Positions 37,833 to 48,235 are shown, counted from the first letter of the stretch. The stretch: 64,000 bases of DNA from Actinacidiphila paucisporea (GCF_900142575.1 NZ_FRBI01000002.1:372001-436000), one strand, 5' to 3'. The notes: generated by a model from the letters alone, not told the origin. Numbers and translations: made by a program.

Positions 37833-38897
37833 ATGACACAGACACCGACAAAGCAGCAGCCGCAGCCGCCACAGGCGCGCGCCCACTTCGTCGTACCGGC
37901 GAAGCACCCCATGGTGACCGTCCTGGGGTCTGGCGACGCTCTCCTCCGCGTGATCGAGCAGGCCTTCCCGGCCGTCGACATCCACGTACGGGGCAACGAG
38001 GTCAGTGCGGTCGGCGAGGCCCACGAGGTGGCACTCGTCCAGCGGCTGTTCGACGAGATGATGCTGGTGCTCCGCACCGGCCAGCCCATGTCGGAGGACG
38101 CCGTCGAGCGTTCCATCGCCATGCTCAGGGCGAACGGCAGCGCCGCGGACCAGGACGCCGAGACACCCGCCCAGGTGCTCACGCAGAACATCCTGTCCAG
38201 CCGCGGCCGCACCATCCGCCCCAAGACGCTCAACCAGAAGCGGTACGTCGACGCGATCGACCGCCACACCATCGTCTTCGGCATCGGCCCCGCCGGTACC
38301 GGCAAGACGTACCTGGCCATGGCCAAGGCGGTCCAGGCCCTGCAGTCCAAGCAGGTCAACCGGATCATCCTGACCCGCCCGGCGGTCGAGGCCGGCGAGC
38401 GCCTGGGCTTCCTGCCCGGCACCCTCTACGAGAAGATCGACCCGTATCTGCGCCCGCTCTACGACGCGCTGCACGACATGCTGGACCCGGACTCGATCCC
38501 CCGCCTGATGGCGGCCGGCACCATCGAGGTCGCCCCGCTGGCGTACATGCGCGGCCGTACGCTCAACGACGCCTTCATCATCCTGGACGAGGCGCAGAAC
38601 ACCAGCGCCGAGCAGATGAAGATGTTCCTGACCAGGCTCGGCTTCGACTCGAAGATCGTCATCACCGGTGACGTGACGCAGGTGGACCTGCCGTCCGGCA
38701 CCAAGAGCGGGCTTCGGCAGGTGCAGGAGATCCTCGACGGGGTGGAGGACGTGCACTTCTCCCGGCTCACCAGCACCGACGTGGTGCGCCATAAGCTGGT
38801 CGGACGCATCGTGGACGCCTACGAGCGGTATGACAGCGCGGTCGCCGAGGAAGAAGGCGGCAACAGCCGCGGCGGCGCACGGCCCAAGAGAAAGTAA
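37833..38897 (+). CDS. PhoH family ATPase
   Basis: A 354-aa P-loop protein of the PhoH/YbeZ group, linked to ribosome and RNA metabolism with YbeY. N-terminal KH-like region, Walker A GPAGTGKT (about residues 152-159), [17 protein letters not shown], and Walker [14 protein letters not shown] 37833. A 14-nt gap to ybeY and the conserved phoH-ybeY-CBS-era order indicate an operon concerned with rRNA maturation. Confidence 0.94.
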   Translation: MTQTPTKQQPQPPQARAHFVVPAKHPMVTVLGSGDALLRVIEQAFPAVDIHVRGNEVSAVGEAHEVALVQRLFDEMMLVLRTGQPMSEDAVERSIAMLRANGSAADQDAETPAQVLTQNILSSRGRTIRPKTLNQKRYVDAIDRHTIVFGIGPAGTGKTYLAMAKAVQALQSKQVNRIILTRPAVEAGERLGFLPGTLYEKIDPYLRPLYDALHDMLDPDSIPRLMAAGTIEVAPLAYMRGRTLNDAFIILDEAQNTSAEQMKMFLTRLGFDSKIVITGDVTQVDLPSGTKSGLRQVQEILDGVEDVHFSRLTSTDVVRHKLVGRIVDAYERYDSAVAEEEGGNSRGGARPKRK

Positions 38898-38911
38898 CCG
38901 GCTTCAACATC

Positions 38912-39406
38912 ATGGCGATCGACGTCAACAACGAGTCCGGCTGGGATATCGACGAGCGGGCGGTCCTCGACGCCGCCCGCTACGCGCTCCAGCGCATGCG
39001 CATCCATCCGCTGTCCGAGCTGTCGGTGATCGCCGTGGACGCCGACGCGATGGAGCAGCTGCACGTGCAGTGGATGGACCTGCCGGGCCCCACCGATGTC
39101 ATGTCCTTCCCGATGGACGAGCTGCGGCCCGGCAAGGAGGACGAGGAGCCCGCGCAGGGGCTGCTCGGTGACATCGTGCTGTGCCCCGAGGTCGCCAAAC
39201 GGCAGGGGGAGGAGGCGCCGACCGGGCACTCCATGGACGAGGAGCTGCAGCTGCTCACCGTGCACGGCGTCCTCCACCTGCTCGGCTACGACCACGAGGA
39301 GCCGGACGAGAAGGCCGAGATGTTCGGCCTGCAGAAGGCCATCCTGGACGGGTGGCGGGCCGAGCGCGGCGTCGAGGGGCCCTCGCCCGCGCCCACCACC
39401 CACTGA
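38912..39406 (+). CDS. ybeY: Endoribonuclease YbeY
   Basis: A 164-aa zinc endoribonuclease for 16S rRNA 3'-end maturation and ribosome quality control. The metal motif is [16 protein letters not shown] (H-x3-H-x5-H, about residues 117-130), preceded by [10 protein letters not shown]. Length is normal. Lies between phoH and the CBS-domain transporter gene. Confidence 0.95.
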   Translation: MAIDVNNESGWDIDERAVLDAARYALQRMRIHPLSELSVIAVDADAMEQLHVQWMDLPGPTDVMSFPMDELRPGKEDEEPAQGLLGDIVLCPEVAKRQGEEAPTGHSMDEELQLLTVHGVLHLLGYDHEEPDEKAEMFGLQKAILDGWRAERGVEGPSPAPTTH

Positions 39407-39422
39407 CGGCGGCGCGCACCGC

Positions 39423-40748
39423 ATGATCGTCTCCGCAGTTCTGCTGGTCATCGTCGCCTGGCTGGCCGCGTGCGCCGAGGCCGGCATCGCCAGGATCTCC
39501 CGCTTCCGCGCCGAGGACGCGCTGCGCTCGGGCCGCAAGGGCGCCGCGAACCTGCTGGCGGTGGCGTCCGACCCCACCCGCTATCTCAATGTCGCGCTGC
39601 TGGTCAGGGTCGGCTGCGAGACCGCGGCCGCCGTGCTGATCAGCGTGGTCTGCGACCGGAGCTTCGACCGTACGTGGCAGGTGCTCGCCGTCGCGATCGG
39701 CGTGATGGTGCTGGTGTCGTACGTGGCCGTGGGCGTCTCGCCGCGCACCATCGGCCGCCAGCACCCGATGAACACGGCGACGGCGGCCTCGTACGTCCTG
39801 CTGCCGCTGGCCCGGGTGATGGGCCCGGTGCCCGGGCTGCTGATCCTGCTCGGCAATGCGCTGACGCCGGGCAAGGGCTTCAAGCGCGGCCCGTTCGCGA
39901 GCGAGGCGGAGCTGCGGGCGATGGTCGACCTCGCCGAGTCCGAGTCGCTGATCGAGGACGACGAGCGCCGTATGGTGCACTCGGTCTTCGAGCTGGGCGA
40001 CACCATCGTGCGCGAGGTGATGGTGCCGCGGCCGGAGCTGGTGATGATCGAGCGCTTCAAGACGATCCGCCAGGCCACCACGCTGGCGCTGCGCAGCGGC
40101 TTCTCGCGCATCCCGGTGACCGGCGAGAGCGAGGACGACGTCGTCGGCTTCGTCTACCTCAAGGACCTGGCCCGGCGCACCCACATCAGCCGGGAGGCGG
40201 AGAGCGACCTGGTCTCCACGCTGATCCGGCCGGCCGCCTTCGTGCCGGACACCAAGAACGCCGGTGACCTGCTGCGGGAGATGCAGCGCGACCGCAACCA
40301 CGTCGCGGTCGTGGTCGACGAGTACGGCGGCACCGCGGGCATCGTCACGATCGAGGACATCCTGGAGGAGATCGTCGGCGAGATCACCGACGAGTACGAC
40401 CGGGAGACCCCGCCGGTGGAGGAGCTGGGCGGCGGGCGCCACCGGGTCACCGCCCGGCTCGACATCGGCGACCTCGGCGAGCTCTACGGCGTGCTGCTGG
40501 ACGACGACGACGTCGAGACGGTCGGCGGGCTGCTCGCCAAGTCGCTGGGCCGGGTGCCGATCCCGGGCGCGACCGTGGTGGTGCCGCTGCCCGAGGACGG
40601 CTCGGGCGAGCGCGCCACCGTGGCGCTGCGGCTGACCGCGGAGACGCAGGCCGGCCGCCGCAACCGGATCGGCACCGTGCTGGTCGAGCCGCTGGACGCC
40701 GCGCAGGCCGCCCTCGACGGCCGGCCCTCGGTGGACGACGAGCTGTAG
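39423..40748 (+). CDS. Hemolysin C/CorC-like CNNM-CBS membrane protein
   Basis: A 441-aa protein with an N-terminal DUF21/CNNM membrane domain (helices within about residues 1-145), a tandem CBS pair (VMVPRPELVMI; VVDEYGGTAGIVTIEDILEEIVGEI) and a C-terminal CorC_HlyC domain. Relatives export or sense Mg2+/Co2+. ATG 39423 lies 14 nt after the ybeY stop. Part of the phoH-ybeY operon. Confidence 0.9.
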   Translation: MIVSAVLLVIVAWLAACAEAGIARISRFRAEDALRSGRKGAANLLAVASDPTRYLNVALLVRVGCETAAAVLISVVCDRSFDRTWQVLAVAIGVMVLVSYVAVGVSPRTIGRQHPMNTATAASYVLLPLARVMGPVPGLLILLGNALTPGKGFKRGPFASEAELRAMVDLAESESLIEDDERRMVHSVFELGDTIVREVMVPRPELVMIERFKTIRQATTLALRSGFSRIPVTGESEDDVVGFVYLKDLARRTHISREAESDLVSTLIRPAAFVPDTKNAGDLLREMQRDRNHVAVVVDEYGGTAGIVTIEDILEEIVGEITDEYDRETPPVEELGGGRHRVTARLDIGDLGELYGVLLDDDDVETVGGLLAKSLGRVPIPGATVVVPLPEDGSGERATVALRLTAETQAGRRNRIGTVLVEPLDAAQAALDGRPSVDDEL

Positions 40749-40766
40749 CGCGCGGCCCTGGGGACG

Positions 40767-40961
40767 TCAGGGCCCGAAGCTGCCGACCATGCCGAGCAGG
40801 TTGGCACTGGCCGAGTGGATCGAGCCGGCCAGGCTGCTGTCGGCCAGGTAGAAGCCGAGGGCACCGCAGGCGAAGGCGTGACTGGTTTTCAGGGCGCTCG
40901 TGCGTCTCAGGAAGACCAGGACGGCCGCGAGCGCGATGACGAAGGGCATGTGAAGGAGCAT
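40767..40961 (-). CDS. Small membrane protein, unknown function
   Basis: A 64-aa protein with two hydrophobic segments (MPFVIALAAVLVFL; FACGALGFYLADSSL) around RRTSALKTSHA. The start at 40961 has GAGGTGG 6 nt upstream; an in-frame start at 40994 does not. Small proteins with the RxSALK-x-HA and GFYLA pattern recur in streptomycetes, often near plasmid-type conjugation genes (family impression only). Convergent with the CBS protein. Confidence 0.65.
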   Translation of the reverse strand: MLLHMPFVIALAAVLVFLRRTSALKTSHAFACGALGFYLADSSLAGSIHSASANLLGMVGSFGP

Positions 40962-41061
40962 GTGTGACCACCTCTGACGGAACACCCTGCTCACTCAGGC
41001 TAGGTGTCGGTCGCTGATCGCGCATGTCCGGATACGGAGAGGTGCGCCCGGCGGTACGCCC

Positions 41062-41067
41062 TATGAT
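41062..41067 (+). promoter_or_regulatory. Probable -10 element of the deaminase-like gene
   Basis: TATGAT ends 7 nt before ATG 41075, matching a leaderless start and favouring that codon over ATG 41063, which lies inside the hexamer. Confidence 0.5.
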
Positions 41068-41074
41068 CGCGCGT

Positions 41075-41440
41075 ATGAGCGATCAGCAGCCGGCCACCGA
41101 CCTGCCGGACCCGGAAGACCGCAAGCTCGTCACCCTGGCCCGCTCGGCCCGGGCACGCAACGGGGTGCCCGAGGGCGCCGCCGTGCGCGACGAGACCGGC
41201 AGGACGTACGTGGCCGGCACGGTCGCGCTGGAGTCGCTGCGGCTCAGCGCGCTGCAGACCGCGGTGGCCATGGCGGTGGCCAGCGGCGCCAGGTCGCTGG
41301 AGGCGGCCGCGGTGGTCACGGCCGCCGAGACCGCCGCCGACGCCGACCGGGCCGCGGTGCGCGACCTGGGCGGCGCCGGGGTGCCGGTGGTGCTGGCCGG
41401 TCCCGACGGGTCCGTCCGCGCCGTCGTCACCGCCGGCTGA
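41075..41440 (+). CDS. Cytidine deaminase-like protein lacking zinc ligands
   Basis: A 121-aa protein with a cytidine-deaminase-like plan: LARSARARNGVPEGAAVRDETGRTYVAGTVALESLRLSALQ-type N-terminal half, then alternating helices and strands. The C/H-A-E metal/proton-shuttle motif is replaced by VALESL and no PCxxC follows, so zinc catalysis is not expected. Its place before era matches the cytidine deaminase gene of other Gram-positives. It is therefore probably a degenerate, non-catalytic paralogue conserved in streptomycetes. Confidence 0.7.
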   Translation: MSDQQPATDLPDPEDRKLVTLARSARARNGVPEGAAVRDETGRTYVAGTVALESLRLSALQTAVAMAVASGARSLEAAAVVTAAETAADADRAAVRDLGGAGVPVVLAGPDGSVRAVVTAG

Positions 41441-41464
41441 GTCCCAACGGGCGGGCCGGCCGGC

Positions 41465-43180
<1,716 letters not shown>

Positions 43181-43303
43181 TTACCGGACGTGGGCAGGCG
43201 TGTTTCCATGGTGTTTCGTGTTGCGTGTGCGTTTCGACACCCTCACCGGGGTGCGGCTCGCACGCCGTATCGCCCGCCGTCCTCGCGGACCTCCTTCATC
43301 GGG

Positions 43304-43309
43304 GAGAAT
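43304..43309 (+). promoter_or_regulatory. Probable -10 element of era
   Basis: GAGAAT ends 7 nt before ATG 43317 with no ribosome binding site, again the leaderless arrangement. Confidence 0.45.
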
Positions 43310-43316
43310 GAGGCAC

Positions 43317-44261
43317 ATGAGCGCTCGTACCCCCTCCGCCGCCGGCCCCACGCACCGGTCCGGCTTCGCCTGCTTCGTCGGCCGCCCCAACGCCGGCAAG
43401 TCCACCCTCACGAACGCTCTGGTCGGCCAGAAGGTGGCGATCACCTCCAACCGGCCGCAGACGACCCGGCACACCGTACGGGGCATCGTGCACCGCCCGG
43501 AGGCCCAGCTCGTGCTGGTCGACACCCCCGGGCTGCACAAGCCCCGCACGCTGCTCGGCGAACGCCTCAACGACGTGGTGCGCAGCACCTGGGCCGAGGT
43601 CGACGTGATCGGCTTCTGCCTGCCCGCCGACCAGAAGCTCGGGCCCGGCGACACCTTCATCGCGCGCGAGCTGGCCGGGGTCCGCAAGACCCCGAAGGTC
43701 GCGGTCGTCACCAAGACCGACCTGGTCGACTCCAAGACCCTCGCCCACCAGCTGCTGGCGGTCGACAAGCTCGGCCGCGACCTGGGCTTCGAATGGGCCG
43801 AGATCGTGCCGGTCTCCGCGGTCGCCGGCGAGCAGGTCGGCCTGCTCGCCGACCTCCTCGTCCCGCTGCTCCCCGAGGGCCCCGCCCTCTACCCCGAGGG
43901 CGACCTCACCGACGAGCCCGAGCAGATCATGGTCGCCGAGCTGATCCGCGAGGCGGCGCTGGAAGGCGTACGCGACGAGCTGCCGCACTCCATCGCGGTC
44001 GTCGTCGAGGAGATGCTCCCCCGGGAGGGCCGCCCGGCCGACCGCCCGCTGCTCGACATCCACGCCAACCTCTACATCGAGCGCCCTTCGCAGAAGGGCA
44101 TCATCATCGGCCCCAAGGGCGCCCGCCTGAAGGAGGTCGGCGTGAAGTCCCGCCACCAGATCGAGGCCCTCCTCGGCACGCCCGTCTTCCTCGACCTGCA
44201 CGTGAAGGTCGCCAAGGACTGGCAGCGCGACCCGAAGCAGCTCAGGAAGCTCGGTTTCTAG
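43317..44261 (+). CDS. era: GTPase Era
   Basis: A 314-aa ribosome-assembly GTPase that binds the 3' end of 16S rRNA. G1 GRPNAGKST (about residues 22-30), G2 with TTRHTVRG, G3 DTPG, G4 TKTD, and a C-terminal KH domain with IIIGPKGARLKEVG. The start at ATG 43317 fits family length; the frame extends to 43200 without support. Convergent with the Lrp-type regulator, 23 nt apart. Confidence 0.96.
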   Translation: MSARTPSAAGPTHRSGFACFVGRPNAGKSTLTNALVGQKVAITSNRPQTTRHTVRGIVHRPEAQLVLVDTPGLHKPRTLLGERLNDVVRSTWAEVDVIGFCLPADQKLGPGDTFIARELAGVRKTPKVAVVTKTDLVDSKTLAHQLLAVDKLGRDLGFEWAEIVPVSAVAGEQVGLLADLLVPLLPEGPALYPEGDLTDEPEQIMVAELIREAALEGVRDELPHSIAVVVEEMLPREGRPADRPLLDIHANLYIERPSQKGIIIGPKGARLKEVGVKSRHQIEALLGTPVFLDLHVKVAKDWQRDPKQLRKLGF

Positions 44262-44284
44262 CCGTTCCGTACGGGGCGGCGCGC

Positions 44285-45313
44285 TCAGCCCCGACCGGCA
44301 GGGCGGCCGCCCCGGGAGGGTGCGAGGTAGGGGCCCGGGCCCTTCAAGGTGCGGTGGATCGGCGCCGTCTCCGTCCGGCGGACGCCGGGGATGGCCGCCA
44401 CCGGGCCGGTGAGGTAGCGGTAGAGCGCCCGCGCGTCGCGGCACAGCAGCGACGCGTACACATTCGTCGCGCCCGTCGTGGCCGCGGCGAAAGCCACCTC
44501 CTCGTGCGTGGCCAGCGCCCGCCCCGCCGCCGCGAGGCTGGCCGGTTCGACCTCCATCAGCAGCCGCGCCCGCATCTCGGGCGCGATGACCCCGGGCCCG
44601 AAGTCGAGGTCGTAGTAGAGCGCCCCGCTCGCCCGCAGCTCGGCCATCCGCCGCCGTATCGTCGTCTGGGACCAGCCGGTGAGCGCGGCGAGCTCCGCCG
44701 CCGGGGTGCGCCCGTCGCGGGCGAGCGCGGCGAACAGCCGCCGGTCCTCCTCCCCGAGCACCACCGGCTCGCCGTCCTGCGCGGTGGGCGGCTGCCGCAG
44801 CGCGCGTACCTGCTCTGGTGACAGCGGCCCTGTCCTGCTCACCGGGCTCAGCTCGTGGCCGAAGAAGACGTGCAGCAGCGCGTGCGCGGTGACCTGCACC
44901 ACCCGCGGCGTCTGCGGCAGCTTCTGCAGCAGCAGCGCGTCGGCGTCCGTGTCGGGCCCCGACGCGTAGGTGAGGCAGCAGATCTCGGTGCCGCCGGACA
45001 GCAGGGTCACCCAGCGGGTGTCGGTCCGCCGGGCCAGCGCCTCGCCGATCGACGCGGCGGCGTCCGGCGTGCACTGCACCCGTACGAACCACGGCGTCAG
45101 CCCGATCCGCAGCGGGTCGCTGAGCCCGAGCACCCGCAGGCCCGAGGACTCGCGCAGCCGGGCGTAGCGGCGGGCGACGGTCTGGTCGGAGACGCCGAGG
45201 ACCTCGCCGATCCGCCGGAAGGGCGCCCGGCCGTCGAGCTGCAGTGCCTGCACGACCTGCTGGTCGAGCGGGTCGAGAAGAGCCAGCGGCATGATCGACG
45301 TGTCGGATCCCAT
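44285..45313 (-). CDS. Two-domain Lrp/AsnC-type transcriptional regulator
   Basis: A 342-aa tandem Lrp/AsnC protein. First HTH about residues 10-55 (LDPLDQQVVQALQLDGRAPFRRIGEVLGVSDQTVARRYARL), a first effector domain, then a second HTH (LGEEDRRLFAALARDGRTPAAELAALTGWSQTTIRRRM) and a second RAM-like domain. Both HTH units look intact. ATG 45313 preferred; GTG 45319 possible. It is divergent from a DHA2-type exporter that it may control. Confidence 0.87.
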   Translation of the reverse strand: MGSDTSIMPLALLDPLDQQVVQALQLDGRAPFRRIGEVLGVSDQTVARRYARLRESSGLRVLGLSDPLRIGLTPWFVRVQCTPDAAASIGEALARRTDTRWVTLLSGGTEICCLTYASGPDTDADALLLQKLPQTPRVVQVTAHALLHVFFGHELSPVSRTGPLSPEQVRALRQPPTAQDGEPVVLGEEDRRLFAALARDGRTPAAELAALTGWSQTTIRRRMAELRASGALYYDLDFGPGVIAPEMRARLLMEVEPASLAAAGRALATHEEVAFAAATTGATNVYASLLCRDARALYRYLTGPVAAIPGVRRTETAPIHRTLKGPGPYLAPSRGGRPAGRG

Positions 45314-45337
45314 CCCCACAGCCTAGGCTGTGTCGAA

Positions 45338-45350
45338 TTCCGCCGCGGAA
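45338..45350. promoter_or_regulatory. Candidate operator between lrp-type regulator and exporter
   Basis: TTCCG-CCG-CGGAA is a 5-bp inverted repeat with a 3-nt spacer in the 131-nt divergent spacer, a plausible Lrp-type site. Confidence 0.35.
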
Positions 45351-45444
45351 GTCCCATCGGCTGTGGGGTGGGCGTGCCGTGCCCCAGCCTGGAGCAGTCA
45401 TCGCCGCACCACCGCACCGCACCGCATGAAACGGAGTCCGCCCG

Positions 45445-46872
45445 ATGCGCAAATGGCTGCCCCTGGTGACGATCTGCCTGGGGGCCTTCATCCTCCTGGT
45501 CGACGTCACCATCGTGAACGTCGCCCTGCCGAGCATGGCGTCCGACCTCGACGCACCCTTCTCCGCCCTGCAATGGGTCATCGACGGCTACGCCCTCGCG
45601 CTGGCCGCGCTGCTGCTGGTCGCGGGCTCGCTCGGCGACCTGTTCGGCCACCGGCGACTGTACGTGGCCGGCCTCGCCGTCTTCGCGCTGGCCTCGCTGG
45701 GCGCGGCGCTGTCACCGAACGCCGCCGTGCTGATCACCGCCCGTGCGGTGCAGGGGGTCGGCGGGGCGGCGATGTTCGCCACCTCGGCCGCGCTGGTCGC
45801 GGCGACCTACCGGGGCCGCGACCGCGGGGTCGCCTTCGGCGTGTGGGGCGCGGTCAACGGCGCCGCCGCCGCGGCCGGGCCGATCGTGGGCGGTCTGCTC
45901 ACCGAGGGCTTCGGCTGGCAGGCCATCTTCCTGGTCAACCTGCCGATCGCCGCCGTAGCGATAGCGATCGCCATGCGCTCCCTGCCCGCCGCGGGCAAGC
46001 GCGGCACGGGCCGGCTCGACCTGCCGGGCGCCGCCGCCTTCACGCTGGCCGCCGGCGCGCTGACGTACGCCCTGATCCGCGGCGGCGACGCCGGCTGGAC
46101 GGACGGGCTGGCGCTGACCGCCTTCGGGACGGCCGCGGTCGCGGCGGTCGCCTTCGTGGTCATCGAGGCCCGCTCCGACCATCCGATGATCGAGCTGGCG
46201 CTGCTGCGCCGCCCGGTCTTCAGCGGCCTGCTCGGCGGCGCCCTGATCTACCAGGCGGCGGCCTTCAGCGGCCTGGTCTACTTCTCCCTCTGGCTGCAGG
46301 ACGTCCTCGACCTCAGCCCGATCCGCGGCGGCCTGGCCCTGATGCCGATGGCGGGCACCGCCTTCGTCGTCGCCGCGGCGGCCGGGCGGCACATGCACCG
46401 CTTCCCGGCGCGCGTGCCGATCGGCGGCGGCCTGTTCATCATCGGCCTGGGCTGCGGCCTGCTGGCGCTGACCGTGCACACCTCCTCGGGGCAGGCCTCG
46501 ATCTTCGCCGGCCTCGCGGTGATCGGCGTCGGCGTCGGCTTCACCACGCCCGTGCTGGTCTCGGCCGCCGTCGACGCCGTCCCGCCGGACCGGGCGGGCA
46601 TGGCGGGCGGCGCGGTCAACACGGCCCGTCAGCTCGGCATGACCCTCGGTATCGCGCTCTTCGGCGCCGTCTTCACTGCCCGGCTGCGCAGCGTCACCGC
46701 CCATGGCGGCAGCCCGCACGCGGCGTACGCGTCCGGTCTCGACCGCATCTCCCTCTACGCGGCCGCCGCGGGCCTGGCGGGAGCCATCGCCGTCGTCGCC
46801 CTGGTCCGCCCGCCCCGCAAGACGGCCCCCACCCCGGCCGACGACCCCACCCCGGCGCCAGCGACCCGCTGA
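45445..46872 (+). CDS. MFS drug exporter of the DHA2 (EmrB/QacA) family
   Basis: A 475-aa transporter with about 14 predicted helices. Motif D1/C LLVDVTIVNVALPSM at the N-terminus, motif A GSLGDLFGHRRLY (about residues 62-74), and the antiporter motif C GAAAAAGPIVGGLL about 139. Such proteins export drugs or toxic metabolites with proton antiport. ATG 45445 has GGAG upstream. Divergent from the two-domain Lrp regulator. Confidence 0.9.
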   Translation: MRKWLPLVTICLGAFILLVDVTIVNVALPSMASDLDAPFSALQWVIDGYALALAALLLVAGSLGDLFGHRRLYVAGLAVFALASLGAALSPNAAVLITARAVQGVGGAAMFATSAALVAATYRGRDRGVAFGVWGAVNGAAAAAGPIVGGLLTEGFGWQAIFLVNLPIAAVAIAIAMRSLPAAGKRGTGRLDLPGAAAFTLAAGALTYALIRGGDAGWTDGLALTAFGTAAVAAVAFVVIEARSDHPMIELALLRRPVFSGLLGGALIYQAAAFSGLVYFSLWLQDVLDLSPIRGGLALMPMAGTAFVVAAAAGRHMHRFPARVPIGGGLFIIGLGCGLLALTVHTSSGQASIFAGLAVIGVGVGFTTPVLVSAAVDAVPPDRAGMAGGAVNTARQLGMTLGIALFGAVFTARLRSVTAHGGSPHAAYASGLDRISLYAAAAGLAGAIAVVALVRPPRKTAPTPADDPTPAPATR

Positions 46873-46989
46873 CCCGCACCGCGACCGCTCCGCGCACGCT
46901 GCGGCCGCCGAGGCCGTCACGGGGTAGCTGACCGGAATCCTTTCGGGCGTTCTTCTGCCGATCTGTCCCGTTTCGGGCCCCCCGTTTCG

Positions 46990-47003
46990 GTGACCGGGGT
47001 CAC
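46990..47003. promoter_or_regulatory. GTGACC-GG-GGTCAC palindrome
   Basis: A perfect 6-bp inverted repeat with a 2-nt centre. It resembles a Crp/FNR-type half-site pair with altered spacing. The second GGGTCACATA copy at 47085 follows TTGTGATCC, so paired sites may flank the hairpin. Confidence 0.4.
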
Positions 47004-47021
47004 ATATTCTCCTCACATAAA

Positions 47022-47057
47022 GCGCCCCTCCCTTCACTCGCGGTGAATGGGGGGCGC
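47022..47057 (+). terminator. Strong hairpin after the DHA2 exporter / before the SLT gene
   Basis: GCGCCCCTCCCTTCAC pairs with GTGAATGGGGGGCGC around a short loop, with outer CACA/TGTG pairs. It lies 150 nt after the exporter and about 190 nt before the SLT gene. It could be a terminator or, if the promoter at 46990-47006 reads through it, an attenuator. Confidence 0.6.
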
Positions 47058-47169
47058 CCTCTTGTGATCCCCTCGATATAGCCTGGGTCACATACTAGGC
47101 CGCTTAGTGCACGGCAAGGCCGGTATCGCACGGAAAAACGCCTCCGTATGCGCCCACTACGAATGCGAT

Positions 47170-47239
47170 CCGTAGAGGGGGTCTTTGACCTGCCCTTCCG
47201 CCACCTCTAACAATTCAGGGGTCCCGCTACGGAAGAGGT
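47170..47239 (+). promoter_or_regulatory. Alternative hairpins sequestering the SLT ribosome binding site
   Basis: The segment 47227-47239 (CTACGGAAGAGGT), which carries the ribosome binding site, can pair with three upstream segments: CCGTAG 47170-47175, CTTCCG 47195-47200 and ACCTCT 47203-47208. The pairings overlap and exclude one another, the usual layout of an RNA switch. Pairing was found by eye only. Confidence 0.4.
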
Positions 47240-47248
47240 AAATCCCTA

Positions 47249-48142
47249 ATGCAGCTCCCCACGATCCCGAAGAAGCTCCCGACGTTCGCGAAGTTCAACC
47301 AGATGTCGAAGAAGCACAAGATCACCTCGGTCGGCGCAGCTGCCGCAACCGCGGTCGTGCTGACGGTCACCGGGCTGGCAGCGACCGCAGGAGCCGGTTC
47401 GGCGACCGCGGCGGGCGACCCCACCGGGTTCTCCGTCTCCACCGGTACGCACGCCAAGGAACTCGGCGCGCAGACCGGTATGGCGTCGCAGCACGCCATT
47501 CACGACGCCGCACCGAAGACGACGCAGAAGAAGACCGACCTCGCCGCGGCTGCCAAGCCGAGCACGGAGAAGAAGGTCGTGGCCGCCAAGCCGGTCACCG
47601 AGAAGAAGATCGCGGCCGCCAAGCCGGCGACCGAGAAGAAGGCCGCGGACGCGGCAGCGGCGAAGAAGGCGGCCGCGGCCGCCGCCGACCGCGCCAAGTC
47701 CAAGGCCGCGGCGAACCGCTCCACCCACCGCGCCCCGGTCTCCGTACCGAAGAAGACGCACACCGTCGCCACCCCGAAGAAGGCGGCTGCCGCCCCGAAG
47801 AAGGCGACCGTCAAGAAGTACGCGAACAACCTGGACGGCTGGATCAGGCAGTCGCTCGACATCATGCACAAGAAGGGGATTCCCGGTACGTACGAGGGAA
47901 TTCACCGGAACATCATCCGCGAGTCCAGCGGTAACCCGAAGGCGATCAACCTGTGGGACATCAACGCCCGCAACGGCATTCCCTCGAAGGGTCTGCTCCA
48001 GGTGATCAACCCGACCTTCGACCGCTACCACGTGTCGGGTACGTCCCACAACATCTACGACCCGGTCGCCAACATCACCGCCGCGTGCAACTACGCGGCC
48101 GACCGGTACGGCACGATGGACAACGTGAACTCGGCGTACTGA
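47249..48142 (+). CDS. Secreted SLT-type lytic transglycosylase
   Basis: A 297-aa exported cell-wall hydrolase. The N-terminus is basic, with a hydrophobic segment (about residues 30-50) ending GSATAAGD. A Lys/Ala-rich linker (about 85-190, AAKPxTEKK and PKKA repeats) follows, suited to anionic wall polymers. The C-terminal SLT domain has RESSGNPKAINLWD, with the catalytic Glu in RESSGNP (about residue 231), then GLLQVINPTF. Such enzymes cleave glycan strands for growth, germination or sporulation. The gene has a long structured 5' leader, common for streptomycete wall hydrolases. Confidence 0.9.
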   Translation: MQLPTIPKKLPTFAKFNQMSKKHKITSVGAAAATAVVLTVTGLAATAGAGSATAAGDPTGFSVSTGTHAKELGAQTGMASQHAIHDAAPKTTQKKTDLAAAAKPSTEKKVVAAKPVTEKKIAAAKPATEKKAADAAAAKKAAAAAADRAKSKAAANRSTHRAPVSVPKKTHTVATPKKAAAAPKKATVKKYANNLDGWIRQSLDIMHKKGIPGTYEGIHRNIIRESSGNPKAINLWDINARNGIPSKGLLQVINPTFDRYHVSGTSHNIYDPVANITAACNYAADRYGTMDNVNSAY

Positions 48143-48180
48143 TCCCCGCACCTGAAGCCCCTCCCCGGGGCAGGTGAGAA

Positions 48181-48222
48181 CGAAGGGCGGCACGGACCTG
48201 CAAAGGCCCGCGCCGCCCTTCG
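48181..48222. terminator. Bidirectional terminator between SLT and kinase genes
   Basis: CGAAGGGCGGC (48181-48191) and GCCGCCCTTCG (48212-48222) form a perfect 11-bp stem with a 20-nt loop, between two convergent genes. Confidence 0.8.
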
Positions 48223-48235
48223 GCGTGCCCGAGTC

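Larger units (their letters stand above)
46873..47248 (+). other. Structured leader/promoter region of the SLT wall hydrolase
   Basis: This 376-nt region has no gene. It contains a GTGACC-GG-GGTCAC palindrome (46990-47003). GGGTCACATA occurs twice in direct orientation, at 46997-47006 and 47085-47094. There is a terminator-like hairpin (47022-47057). From about 47110 a GC-poorer leader follows with several mutually exclusive stems that involve the ribosome binding site of the downstream gene. It does not match the ydaO (c-di-AMP) consensus as I recall it. Confidence 0.55.

Noticed and set aside
47100-47248. ydaO-type c-di-AMP riboswitch upstream of the SLT gene
   Set aside because: The conserved ydaO blocks I know (for example CCCGAATCCGTCAGCTAACC-like) are not present. 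A diverged form was not excluded, so only a generic structured leader is listed.
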